Assembly: GCA_000310025.1 (NCBI GenBank)
Contig: FN648578.1
Coordinates: forward strand, 1 to 64,000
DNA from: Ectocarpus siliculosus
Lineage: Eukaryota; Sar; Phaeophyceae; Ectocarpales; Ectocarpaceae
Reading direction: 5' to 3'
Length of the DNA: 64,000 nt
The notes under the pieces were generated by a model, which saw only the letters and a list, made by a program, of their open reading frames with translations, was not told the DNA's origin and did not search any database. A program made the position numbers and the translations under genes. Below are positions 43,866 through 53,229 of the stretch, piece by piece. Within the stretch, counting starts at the first letter, position 1; each line of letters begins with the position of its first letter.

Positions 43866-46853
43866 GACGAGGACCCGGGTCTCGTCAACCCGGGGCACCT
43901 TGCGTCTGCTAAGGCAGAGCACTACGCAGGCGATCAGTTGTGGATACGCGGTGAGATCGGGCAGGTCGGGCGTAGACGTAAGTCGTACCCAGTAGATATC
44001 TTGCTCGATACCGGGGCGGGTGGAGGCAATTACATCTCGTTAGAGTTGTGGTTTCGCGTACGGAAGTTAGCGCGATGTCGTTTGGACAGACGTTCAGCAG
44101 GAGTCCTAGCGGCAGCAAACCCGTCAGAGAGTGGAGTGCCTCCAATGCGTATTCTTGGGCATGTCACGATTCCGATACAGTTCAATGCAGACGCTCAGGT
44201 TCGATTCATCACTGCCAGAGTAGTACCGGACCTCCCGTACGGTTTTATCATTGGCGCGGAGTATCTGCGACGCAACAAGAGCACGCTTGATTTTGGGGAA
44301 GGCAAGGGTTTCCAGCCCACGCCCTCGGCACCCTTCGTGCCATTTCTGTCGCAGATGGTAGAGGATCCGGCTCATCCGTCTCCGCTTGTAGCTGCACGTG
44401 ACCGCTTTGCTCTTTTGACATGCGACTCACAACGCGACACTAACTTGTCCGACATAGCCCCGCTGCCAGAGCTGCCCAGGCATCGTGACATCGCGTGGGA
44501 GGATGACAGCACCCTGGAATGGGACCTGGTCCTAAGTTCAAGGATGTCGTCAGGGTTCACGAGTATCGCGATACAAACGGTAGCGATTGGACCTCAACCA
44601 CAGGACAGACAGTTGGTGATGGTGCTGCCCACAGAGCGTTTCGATTTAGAGAAGGGTGCCAAGGTTGGGATTGCGCGCGCAGTGATGTGGTGGACACCAG
44701 GCACGCCAGTGTACTGCAAATTGGTAAACAGAGAAGCCGAGGTAGCCGAAGTCGCTAACGGTAGCATTTGCGCCAGGATGATTGCGCTCAATGTCCGCGA
44801 CCGCGCCCGTTTCGACTCTCTGTTCGACGATACCCCGTCCACTGTTGACCCTCCACTTCCTGACTCGGTCGTTGTGCCCGCCCGTGACGTGAGTGACGAC
44901 ATGAGCGACGAGACCTCAGTGGCCTCACCAACCCCGGTACGAGCGGCCGACGCCAACATGGGGCAGCTGGGAGCGTTGCAGAAGCAAGAATTAGTCGAAG
45001 TTCTGGCCACGTTCGTAGAAGAAGGCTTGTTCCCGATCGACCCCAAGCGAGTGGCAGCATGCGGTGGCAGTGAGTTGGAACTTCCTTTGATAGACGAGTT
45101 TTGTACACCGTACGCAGCCAAACAACGTCGATTTTCACCCGAGGAACGACGCATGATCCGGGCTGAAATTCAGCAATTACTAGATCGAGGTATCATTCGA
45201 CCTTCCATGTCACCATGGGCTGCCCAATGCCTGTGTGTCAGGAAGAAAGATGGTACTATGCGGCTATGCATCGACTGGAGAGTGTTGAACAAGCTTTTGG
45301 TATCTGATAGTGGTGGGCTAGGCGATATGCAAACTATATTCGATGGGCTGAAAGGCAAGCGGTACATCACGCAGATCGATCTCGCGTCAGGCTTTCACCA
45401 AATTGAAATCGCCGAAAAGGATCGCCACAAAACAGCTTTCCGCGACGCAGACGGAATGTTGTTCGAATTCACACGTGCGGGTTTCGGACTGACAGTATTA
45501 CCTTCTGCGTTTACGCGTCGAGTGAAGTCTGCTTTGGGAGTTATTGATGGTGTGTTTAGCTGGCTGGACGATATACTCGTTGCGAACGAAACGTGGGAGG
45601 ACCATCTAGCTGCCCTGGTGCTCGTTCTCACACGCCTCCGTGCTGCTGGATTATCCGTTAATTTTCCGAAATGCATTTTCGGGGCTTCGTCCCAAGAGTT
45701 TCTCGGAATGATAATTGATGCTACCGGCATGCACCCAGCGCCGTCTAAACTCGAAGCGATAGCCAACATGCCTCGGCCTCGAACAGTAGAAGACCTGCGC
45801 ACGTTTTTGGGGCTGACAGGATACCTTCGACAGTTCGTTCCGCAATATAGTGTGATAGCAGCCCCCCTATCCGACATCCTTCGAAATAAGGCCTTTGCGT
45901 CCAAGCGCGCACGCAAGCTCCCTATTCCGTGGGGGGAGACTGAGGAACACGCCTTCCAACAGCTCAGACTATCACTTGCTTCTCCCACCGTGTTAGCCTT
46001 CCCTGATCCTAATGCGCCGTTCGAGATGCATGTCGACGCTAGCTCAGTGGGTGCAGGTGCGACCCTGCTACAGACCATCGACGGTACGCCCAGGATCATC
46101 GCCTTCGCCAGCCACAAGTTCTCTCGCACCGACGCTCGACGCGGGCCCACGGAACGGGAGTGCATGGGGGTATTGTGGGGCGTTGACCATTTCAAACCAT
46201 ATTTAGCGGGTCGGCAGTTCAAAGTAGTAACGGATTGCTCTGCACTCACATGGTTGTTTCGCAGTAGGGAGCTTTGCCCCAAGTTGCATAGGTGGGCGCT
46301 TAGGCTTATGGAGTATGACATAGTATTAGAATGGAAAGCAGGAATGCATCACGTACTGCCCGATGCTTTATCCCGTCTCCCCGTAGCAAGTGCCTCCCCC
46401 GGAGACATCGACGACTCTTTTCCGGACGACTTTACAACCCCCAATTCCGAAGCTGTGGTTGGCCCGCAAGGCCCCGTTCTTAATGGCAGGCGTCTTGCTG
46501 AGCTTACATTGGAGGAGGAATCTGAGCCAATGGATGTCGTACATGCATCGGATCAGTTGAACATAGCACCGCTGTTTGCTGACTTCCCGTTTGCTGCCTG
46601 CGCCTCGCTCAACGACCCACTGCCACCGCGTCGCTCCAGCCGTAAACGCACACCCTCAGTACGGTTGCAACCCCTAAACGACCCTCAGCTGCCTACCGTG
46701 GCACAGGTTTTATCATCGGGGCTACAGCCCGCGTTCGTACCTGAGCCTATCGAACCGCTCCCGACGCAACTACCGGAGGCAGTTCCGCCCGAGTGCACGC
46801 GATCCGCTGACTGTGGGGGAGGTGCTTTCGGCAGGGGGGGAATCGCCCTTTAG
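43866..46853 (+). CDS. pol: Gypsy pol part 1: protease, reverse transcriptase, RNase H
   Basis: Open in the same frame as gag, directly after the TGA, for 995 residues; it has no convincing own ATG before the protease, so expression probably needs readthrough of the stop. Aspartic protease: ILLDTGAGGG at about residue 48. Reverse transcriptase: RLCIDWRVLNK, QIDLASGFHQI, AGFGLTVLPSAF and the catalytic WLDDILV (the usual YxDD with Trp and Leu). RNase H: MHVDASSVGAG, TERECMGV, VVTDCSAL and VLPDALSRL supply the acidic residues. After a Pro-rich spacer the frame closes at 46853 before integrase. All key residues are present, so the enzymes look intact. Confidence 0.93.
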   Translation, partial: DEDPGLVNPGHLASAKAEHYAGDQLWIRGEIGQVGRRRKSYPVDILLDTGAGGGNYISLELWFRVRKLARCRLDRRSAGVLAAANPSESGVPPMRILGHVTIPIQFNADAQVRFITARVVPDLPYGFIIGAEYLRRNKSTLDFGEGKGFQPTPSAPFVPFLSQMVEDPAHPSPLVAARDRFALLTCDSQRDTNLSDIAPLPELPRHRDIAWEDDSTLEWDLVLSSRMSSGFTSIAIQTVAIGPQPQDRQLVMVLPTERFDLEKGAKVGIARAVMWWTPGTPVYCKLVNREAEVAEVANGSICARMIALNVRDRARFDSLFDDTPSTVDPPLPDSVVVPARDVSDDMSDETSVASPTPVRAADANMGQLGALQKQELVEVLATFVEEGLFPIDPKRVAACGGSELELPLIDEFCTPYAAKQRRFSPEERRMIRAEIQQLLDRGIIRPSMSPWAAQCLCVRKKDGTMRLCIDWRVLNKLLVSDSGGLGDMQTIFDGLKGKRYITQIDLASGFHQIEIAEKDRHKTAFRDADGMLFEFTRAGFGLTVLPSAFTRRVKSALGVIDGVFSWLDDILVANETWEDHLAALVLVLTRLRAAGLSVNFPKCIFGASSQEFLGMIIDATGMHPAPSKLEAIANMPRPRTVEDLRTFLGLTGYLRQFVPQYSVIAAPLSDILRNKAFASKRARKLPIPWGETEEHAFQQLRLSLASPTVLAFPDPNAPFEMHVDASSVGAGATLLQTIDGTPRIIAFASHKFSRTDARRGPTERECMGVLWGVDHFKPYLAGRQFKVVTDCSALTWLFRSRELCPKLHRWALRLMEYDIVLEWKAGMHHVLPDALSRLPVASASPGDIDDSFPDDFTTPNSEAVVGPQGPVLNGRRLAELTLEEESEPMDVVHASDQLNIAPLFADFPFAACASLNDPLPPRRSSRKRTPSVRLQPLNDPQLPTVAQVLSSGLQPAFVPEPIEPLPTQLPEAVPPECTRSADCGGGAFGRGGIAL

Positions 46854-48660
46854 GTCAGAGGTGGACACGGGGTCGACAGCGATCCATAGGGCGCTGCGCA
46901 CGCTGAAGAATCCAGACACACTCGTTCGACACCAGCAAAGCGATGCCCTTTTGGGCCAGGTTCGGAGGGATCTAGAAGGGAGTGGTAGAGCAGGTTACAG
47001 TTTGGATGTTAAAGGAGTGCTACGATTCGCGTTTGAAAAGGGCAAACCAGTAATAGCGACCCCCAAAAGCATGGTGGCAGACATCCTCGCATTGGTCCAC
47101 ACGTTACAGGGGCATGCAGGAGTGGGAGCGACCTTGGCATTAATTCGGGATCACTTTCACTGGCCCACACTGGCACGAGATGTCCGGCATTACGTTTTAT
47201 CTTGTAGCTGTAGACGTCGCAAAAGGCCCAGTAGTAGACGCGTACCGATGCTGCCAGGGAGACCACTAGAACCTTGGGATGAACTCGAGATTGACCTACT
47301 CAAAATTGACACGACCTCGTTGTCTGGCAACAAGTACATTTTGCTGGTGGTAGACCGTGCATCCAAATTCCCTTTTGGGTTCCCTCTTGCGACCAAGGAA
47401 GCAATCGGCGTAGCGCGAGCGTTGTCAGAACTGTGTTTGACTTTCGGCGTCCCTAGAGTAATTCGTTGCGATGGTGGTAGAGAGTTCGGAGGAGAAGTGG
47501 TAACTCACCTTTGTCGATGGCTACAAGCGGACATCACTTTTGGCGCAGCTGATCATGCCCGGGGTCAGGGCACAGTAGAAAGATTGGGAGGATGGATGCA
47601 AGAGTTGTTGGCAGAGCTGTGCAAGTGCTGGAACGACCGTTGGGATGAATATGTATCGCCGGCCATTTGGATCAAACGTACGCTACCAGACACCTCCGTT
47701 CACCCACACATGACTCCGTTTGAACTGCTGTTCGGCCGCAAACCTCGCACCTCGCTTGACTCGTTGGTGCCTCTCTCGGAGGAGGGAAACCAAGATCATT
47801 CGGGGGGCTTGGACAACTTTGTGGAACGACGGAAGCAGAACCTCCGGGAAGTTAGGCTGGTGCTCGAGAAGCGCCACGACCTGCGGGTGGCAGCACGGTC
47901 GAAGGCGAATGCCACCATTTCGAGGACCTCGGCGTCGGTGACAGTAGAGAAAGGCAACCTCGTCTTGGTGCGCGAAGCTGACAGCAGTCGTCACCGAGAC
48001 AAGCGGGGCAGGAAGCTGCAGCACGATCTCTACACCGGGCCCTGGACAGTAGAGGAAGTCTTGCAGAGGGGTTTGAGCGTGAAAGTGAAGATGCAGGGAA
48101 GAAAACTACGTTCGAGAAGAGTGTGCACTGCCGAGTTGAAACCCTTTCATATTCGCCCGCCTCATCTAAGACACTCCATAGCCGAGGAATTTATGCAGTT
48201 TGCGTGGGGTCCCGATTTTTGCCTGCCAGTGGAACAGCCGGACCAAGGATTGTTCGTCTCCCTTTCTGATTGCCGTCGGGTCCATTCACCTACTGGTTCT
48301 TTAGTATGGGAGTACAAAGCCATTTCTCAGGCTGGTGTTGAGTCCGTGTGGTTGCCGGAATCTGAGCTTCTTCGCGCGTTCACACGCTTGCAGCTAGATG
48401 GTTTCATCGCATTGTGGCATCTGTATCATCCCGAACTGGCTGATCAGCTCACTCCACGCTCCACCCCGCGTACACCGTTGTCCGCCCGTGAAGCCCTGGG
48501 GATTTACCCAATAGGTTTTACATTCCAGAAAGACTTTGGAGGAGGGTTGAAGCTCCAAGGCCAAGTGTTCGGTTACCGCGACCGATACTGGCGTGTACGC
48601 TACAGTAACCAGAACTGGGAGGAGATGACGCGTCAAGAGCTAGAACGTTGTCTTCACTGA
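46813..48660 (+). CDS. Gypsy pol part 2: integrase with C-terminal barrel-like module
   Basis: Lies +1 to the RT frame, overlapping it by 41 bases around two G-runs. Zinc-binding region: HTLQGHAGV then VLSCSCRRRK, where the two Cys are separated by one residue, not two as usual. Catalytic core: EIDLLKID, IRCDGGREF and GTVERLGGW give D, D, E. The C-terminal part has two modules that look like small chromo/Tudor-type barrels: one around GSLVWEYKA...WLPESEL and the last around GYRDRYWRVRYSNQ ending in EMTRQELERCL. These may guide insertion-site choice. About 615 residues; no ATG start, consistent with production as a pol fusion. Intact to its stop. Confidence 0.92.
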   Translation: MGEVLSAGGESPFRSEVDTGSTAIHRALRTLKNPDTLVRHQQSDALLGQVRRDLEGSGRAGYSLDVKGVLRFAFEKGKPVIATPKSMVADILALVHTLQGHAGVGATLALIRDHFHWPTLARDVRHYVLSCSCRRRKRPSSRRVPMLPGRPLEPWDELEIDLLKIDTTSLSGNKYILLVVDRASKFPFGFPLATKEAIGVARALSELCLTFGVPRVIRCDGGREFGGEVVTHLCRWLQADITFGAADHARGQGTVERLGGWMQELLAELCKCWNDRWDEYVSPAIWIKRTLPDTSVHPHMTPFELLFGRKPRTSLDSLVPLSEEGNQDHSGGLDNFVERRKQNLREVRLVLEKRHDLRVAARSKANATISRTSASVTVEKGNLVLVREADSSRHRDKRGRKLQHDLYTGPWTVEEVLQRGLSVKVKMQGRKLRSRRVCTAELKPFHIRPPHLRHSIAEEFMQFAWGPDFCLPVEQPDQGLFVSLSDCRRVHSPTGSLVWEYKAISQAGVESVWLPESELLRAFTRLQLDGFIALWHLYHPELADQLTPRSTPRTPLSAREALGIYPIGFTFQKDFGGGLKLQGQVFGYRDRYWRVRYSNQNWEEMTRQELERCLH

Positions 48661-48950
48661 AGACTGCCCCATCCCGTCGTTGTTGTGGGACATGTCGTGC
48701 CATGGTGGGGGGACATGGGTGTATCATGTAGGGTCCCGTGATTGTCGTTGTGGCAGTGGGGAGGAAGGGGCGCTTGAATAGGTGGTGTGAATGTGGGAGT
48801 CTGGAAGGACCTGTCCAGGAGTTCCGTTTAGTTGTTTTGAGGGGTTTTTCTTTCTTGAGCCTACGCCTTTGCTCTTACTCGGTAGGCGGTACCGAGTCGA
48901 TAGTTGTGTGCAATCCCTCGAGTGTATGTGCGCACGCGTGGGTTGATTAG

Positions 48951-48990
48951 GTCCTGTAGGACACGGTTGCAATCACTGTCACGATTGCAA
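48951..48990 (+). ncRNA. Two perfect hairpins in gypsy 3' UTR
   Basis: GTCCTGTAGGAC (48951-48962) and an 8-bp stem TTGCAATC/GATTGCAA (48967-48974 and 48983-48990) with an 8-base loop, back to back. They immediately precede the three-way junction. Confidence 0.6.
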
Positions 48991-49019
48991 TAACGCTTTA
49001 GCTAGTGGCGGTATGTGGG

Positions 49020-49142
49020 CTAATTCACTGTCATGGGGATCGCTTTCCATGACAACGAACTTCACGAGAGGGTTTTATCGAGAGTTTTGTCCCTCACGAG
49101 AAAGAGAGAGACGAGATGGCGCGTGAAGTTCGGGTGAATTAG
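49020..49142 (+). ncRNA. Predicted three-way RNA junction in gypsy 3' UTR
   Basis: Outer stem CTAATTCAC/GTGAATTAG (49020-49028 with 49134-49142) encloses two arms: TGTCATGG/CCATGACA (49029-49036 with 49047-49054) and CGAACTTCACG/CGTGAAGTTCG (49056-49066 with 49122-49132). All three stems are perfect and the junction strands are 0-1 base long. Inside the third arm a further GAGGG/CCCTC pair (49068-49072 with 49091-49095) is possible. Role unknown; packaging, dimerisation, nuclear export or 3'-end control are options. Confidence 0.65.
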
Positions 49143-49247
49143 TTACTTTCGAGGCATATCGGTTGATGGTAGACCTCGCGGTTCTATCATTCCTCTAGTT
49201 ATAAGTACAGGATGTGGCGTTAGTATATTATGAGTAAATAATATACT

Positions 49248-49255
49248 AGGGGGGA
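49248..49255 (+). other. Polypurine tract of gypsy element
   Basis: AGGGGGGA immediately upstream of the 3' LTR. Confidence 0.85.
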
Positions 49256-49690
49256 TGTTACGGTTCGGAATGATATTGTTCCGCAAGTACGTACACCCTC
49301 ACAGAGGTGGTTAGCCGCAGTCCGCGGAGCCTCTGCTGGAGTCGTGGAGTTCGCCCCTCCCTTCTCATCTCCTTTTCTCGAGCTACCCTTCCTGAGCTCG
49401 AACTAAAAGAATAAGACCATAACATCTGCAAGGAGGCCTTTGCTCCGACCCAATATCAGCTCCCGCAGCCGGTACAAGTACCTTCAAGGTTCATCGCACT
49501 CGGTACAGTTGCTCGATTGCACAGAGAGAGGTCAGTGTGGGACAGCTTTTGTCCAATATGCATGTCGTTGGCGGAGAAGCCAGTAAGCCTTTTTCGCGCC
49601 GAATATCTCTGGCATGAACGGGAATATCAGTGACACGTTGACAACATGCAATGCCGCCTCTCCCTTCCTAGAGTCGAGCGACTCGTTTCA
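49256..49690 (+). repeat. 3' LTR of gypsy element
   Basis: 435 bp, TGTTACGG...TTTCA, 99.3 percent identical by my count to the 5' LTR. Followed by CAGG, the target duplication. Confidence 0.97.
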
Positions 49691-49866
49691 CAGGTCCCCG
49701 CAAAAATTGAACCGATAACCGCCATTGGTGGCTGCAAACATGTCCAATAACCGCTATTGAGGGCAATAACCGCTAAACCGGGGTGCAGCCGTGTCACGAG
49801 ATTTTATAACCGCTATTCAGGGCATCCAGCTAAACAGGGAACCGCTAAACCGGGCCCACGACTGTA

Positions 49867-51245
49867 GTATATGCGATGTGGAAGATCCCCGAGGAGAGCC
49901 TTTGCGCGGCAACAACTACAGAGAGAGCGGGAGCTCTGCGTGTACCTGTTGTGGACATGTGGCAGGCGCACGACACGCAAACGGATGTATGTATGCATCG
50001 CATAGTAATAATAATAGTAGTATGGCTCGCCGTCGCAGGAGGTATCCCGTCCAGTCATGGTCGTTGCCCGCCGTAATAGGCGGACGCCGTTCGGCGTCTG
50101 GTCCACACTGCTGTGAAGCAAAAACAGTGATCGAGCTATCTACATATGCATGCACGCATTTTTTCCTCTCGTTGTTGCAGGAAAACTTGCTTCCATAAAG
50201 AACCCGAGATTTTCACTGCTGTATTCCGACGTACAAGATTCCCATCGACACACCAGCACGGACGGGTAGGAGGAGTGGGTGCGTGGAAGATGCCGTCGAA
50301 ACACATCTAACTCCACACTCCTACGACTATGTACAGTCGGCGTCTGGTCGACACGAAAGTCGAAGGTGGGCATGATGAAGGTCGACCCGTCCTGCGTCGT
50401 TCGGTGTAAAATGAAGTAAATGTGAAAGATGGACTGCGTAAAGATCCAGCGTTTTGGCAGGGACAAAAAATGCAACCATGTCGCAAAAAAAGAAAAAAAA
50501 GTTGAGCGAGATAATAAATAGAACACCGAATCCTCAGTTGTTGCAGGCAGGTTTGCTTCCACAACCAACCCGGGAACCCAACCCACTCTTTTATTTCGAC
50601 CTACAAGAATACAATCGACGCAAGCACCGGTAGGAGAGTGCGTGGAAGACGCCGTGACAGAACAACTCCACTCTCCTACGACATATATGTTCAGCAGTAC
50701 TGCTGTCGTTGTAGCACCATGTGGAAGATCTCCGAGGGTCCTCCTGGTAACGACAACATGGCGAGAGCTCTGCGTGTACTTGTCGTCGACACATGTGGCT
50801 GCCGCACGACACACGAACGGATGCTTGCATGGCGTTATAGTATGGTTCGCCGTGGCAGGAAGTACCCCATCCAGTTAGGTCGTTGCCGTAGTACGCGGAC
50901 GTCGTTCGGCGTCTAGTCCCTACTGCTGTAGCAAAAACACAGCAGTATTCGAGCTATATGCATGAATTGTTTGCTCCGTTGCAGGCAGACTTTTGCCTCT
51001 ACAACCCGAGAATCCCACTGCTGTATCTCGACCTACAAGACTCCAACCAACAAACAAACCAGCACTGACAGAAGTGCGTGGAAGATGCAGTGACAGCACA
51101 ACTAAGTCGACACTCGTACGACTTCTATGTACAGTCGGCGTCTGGTCCATACCGCTGTAGAAATACAAAATCGAGCCATTTTTTTTTTTCTCGACTAATA
51201 ACAAGAAATGTATCACGTCACGACGACCATCCTGTGAGAATATAG
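49867..51245 (+). repeat. Repeat R1: right part of copy B, then complete copy C
   Basis: 49867-50345 continues the R1 copy split by the transposon. 50346-51245 is a complete R1 unit in the same orientation, closely matching 1460-2625, so two R1 units lie in tandem. Both contain the GTAGGAG...CTCCTAC inverted pair. Confidence 0.8.
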
Positions 51246-52370
51246 ATAACATATGTTAACATGATTCTCCGGTTTTGCTAGGATAGAGAGAGCGTTTGTT
51301 TGACGTAGAGGTGCTCCTGTCCGAAACCATCCCTCCCCGAGCGGTTAAAATGCGACATATAGCACTTCATTCGGAGGCTGCCTGCCAGCATAACTTCCTG
51401 TCGCCGTACTGGTGCGATTTCGTGTGCTGGGGTCGAGGGGGCGGCACAGAGACGAGCACACAGGCATTGCACGCTCGCACACTCAACAGCAGTGAGAGCG
51501 TTGTCAGCAGGGTGCAGCTATCACGGAGCGCACCACAAAAAAACAGCAGCTGCGGAATGTAAGTTTTTAACGTGAAGACAACAACAACAACCTGCGGACA
51601 GGGGGGGTTGGGTGGGTGGGATAGGAGGACTGAACATTGGACATGAGTCCCATTGGCAAAGGGGTTTTCACTGTACAACTCGATCTTGGTTAGGCCTAGC
51701 CAGTAGGCATGGAAGGGAGACTTGGATACTGATTAAGCGATGTCGTCACCCTCGCAGTTGCCCTTGAGTTACCGTAGTTACCCTTCCAGAAGAATACATC
51801 ACGATGTTTACAGTATACAAAAATGACACTTCGGAAAATGTGCTGAGATCGTACCTACCTCCGCAAGACTCTGTGTTCTTGTTGCTTCTGTGCTATTGCC
51901 GACCCACAGAAGGAGAAGAACGATGACGAGGGGGGGAATCGCGTTCGGTCTTGCTCCCCCGGTGGCGTAGCGATCTTCTTCTACTACTGCACCACGGACG
52001 ACAATCTATTACAAATGTTGCGTAGTGCGTAGATTGATTGGCGAGATGAATGTGTGTGTCAGCTTTCGTCTCGATTTTTTTCTTCTCCTGCTCCAACAAA
52101 GTGAAGAAAGATACAATGAAAGTACTGTTGTACATAGAACCCAGCAACATGGACAGCCCTCCCGGCCGCTTGCGAGGCAGTACGTACAGCAGTCGATGGC
52201 GGCCTTTATGCCCAACTGGAGAAGTATACACAGGTGGAGGTCGAACCCCCTTGGGGACTTTTCGGCAAGGGGGGGGGGGGGTCATCGGCAAGGTCGAGCC
52301 CCTGAAGAGTCCGTTGGGTTGTCCAACCTCCGTCCCTTCACCAACCTTGGCAACCCCTGACAGAAGAACG
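51246..52370. other. Intergenic, no gene seen
   Basis: Frames are short and unsupported. A G-run lies at about 52268-52279. Confidence 0.4.
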
Positions 52371-52374
52371 GTTT

Positions 52375-52870
52375 GGCAAACTCATTGCCTAGGATGTGCT
52401 TGCCAAGCTCGTTCGCGTACGTGAGATTGGCAAGGCTAGTTATAGCCAGCGTGCGATTGGCGATTGGCAAGGTCGTTTTCGAACTTGAGATTGGCAAGGC
52501 TAGTGCGGGAACGTGTGATTGGCAAGGCTCATTGCCAACGATGTGCTTGGCAAGGTCGTTTTCGAACTTGAGATTGGCAAGGCTAGTTATAGCCAGCGTG
52601 CGATTGGCGATTGGCAAGGTCGTTTTCGAACTTGAGATTGGCAACGCTAGTTCGGGAACGTGTGATTGGCAAGGCTCATTGCCTACGATGTGCTTGCCAA
52701 GCTTGTTCGCGAACATGAGATTGGCAAGGCTAGTTCGCGAGCGTGCGATTGGCGATTGGCAAGCTTGTTCGCGAAAGTGGGATTGCAAGCTCGACCCGGA
52801 TATTGGCAAGGCTCATTGCCTACCATGTGTTTGGCAAGGCTAGTTCGCGAGCGTGAGATTGCCAAGGTGC
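52375..52870. repeat. GATTGGCAAGG minisatellite with 147-bp higher-order unit
   Basis: The line GAGATTGGCAAGGCTAGT recurs many times in variants (at 38-40 bp steps), and the block beginning CTAGTTATAGCCAGCGTGCG recurs at about 52436 and 52583, a 147-bp higher-order spacing. Because 147 is divisible by three, long frames run through it on both strands (52373-52843 plus, 52282-52809 minus). Neither has a domain. The last 65 bases of the window (63936-64000) contain related GAGATTGCCAAGG lines. Confidence 0.85.
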
Positions 52871-53229
52871 TCTGAGCACTTCGACTGGCAGGCTCGGTGA
52901 ATGTACGAGATAGTTAGCCAGTCACGTTCGCTAAGGCCGACAACGCGAAGGTCGTACCCGCCCCCGCCCCCGGCACCTCACAGCCGTCGTGGTCGAGGAC
53001 AGTAAGAGATGGATATAGAGTTCTTCCTTTTCCCGCGAATCCACACATACATGCTTGTAAATTACAAAAAAAGCGACAGCGACTCTTCTCGATGCAATAT
53101 GTGCCTCTCTACAGTAGACCGATGCACAGCGCGAAAGGTATATCGGCAAAAGGGCAACAAACTCATGCAGTAATATAAACATACCCGCAAATACAATGGA
53201 GTCCGTAGCGGAAATACGCGCTCAACTCC
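52871..53229. other. Intergenic, no gene seen
   Basis: Nothing recognised. Confidence 0.4.

Larger units (their letters stand above)
48661..49247 (+). other. Gypsy 3' untranslated region
   Basis: Non-coding stretch between integrase and the polypurine tract. It contains the set of inverted repeats annotated separately at 48951-49142. Confidence 0.75.
39390..49690 (+). mobile_element. Full-length Ty3/gypsy LTR retrotransposon
   Basis: 10,301 bp with 435-bp LTRs, TG...CA ends, a 4-bp target duplication CAGG (39386-39389 and 49691-49694), a TGG-starting primer site and a polypurine tract. Coding order is gag, protease, reverse transcriptase, RNase H, integrase, the Ty3/gypsy order. The LTRs differ at 3 of 435 bases, so the insertion is recent. 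Coding is in three blocks: gag, then pol part 1 in the same frame after one TGA, then integrase shifted +1. The element sits inside the CAGT-ended transposon. Confidence 0.96.
37752..49868. mobile_element. CAGT-ended TIR transposon interrupted by a gypsy element
   Basis: The first 24 bases from CAGTCGTGGGCCCGG (37756 on) are exactly inverted at the right end (to 49864), and both sides are flanked by TA; the flanks also read TAGTA on each side. TA flanks and a CAGT start fit the Tc1/mariner/pogo group, but other TIR groups with a 5-bp duplication are not excluded. Subterminal lines such as ATAACCGCTATTCAGGGCAT and ACCGCTAAACCGG recur several times near both ends. Without the 10.3-kb gypsy insertion the element is about 1.8 kb. 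No transposase is recognised inside. Confidence 0.8.

Noticed and set aside
43908-43960. A separate start codon for pol at 43938
   Set aside because: The codon there is TTG, and the frame is continuous back to the gag stop, so readthrough or a copy-specific stop is more likely than a separate start.
45395-46321. 308-residue minus-strand frame opposite reverse transcriptase
   Set aside because: Antisense shadow of an intact RT/RNase H frame with all catalytic lines on the plus strand.
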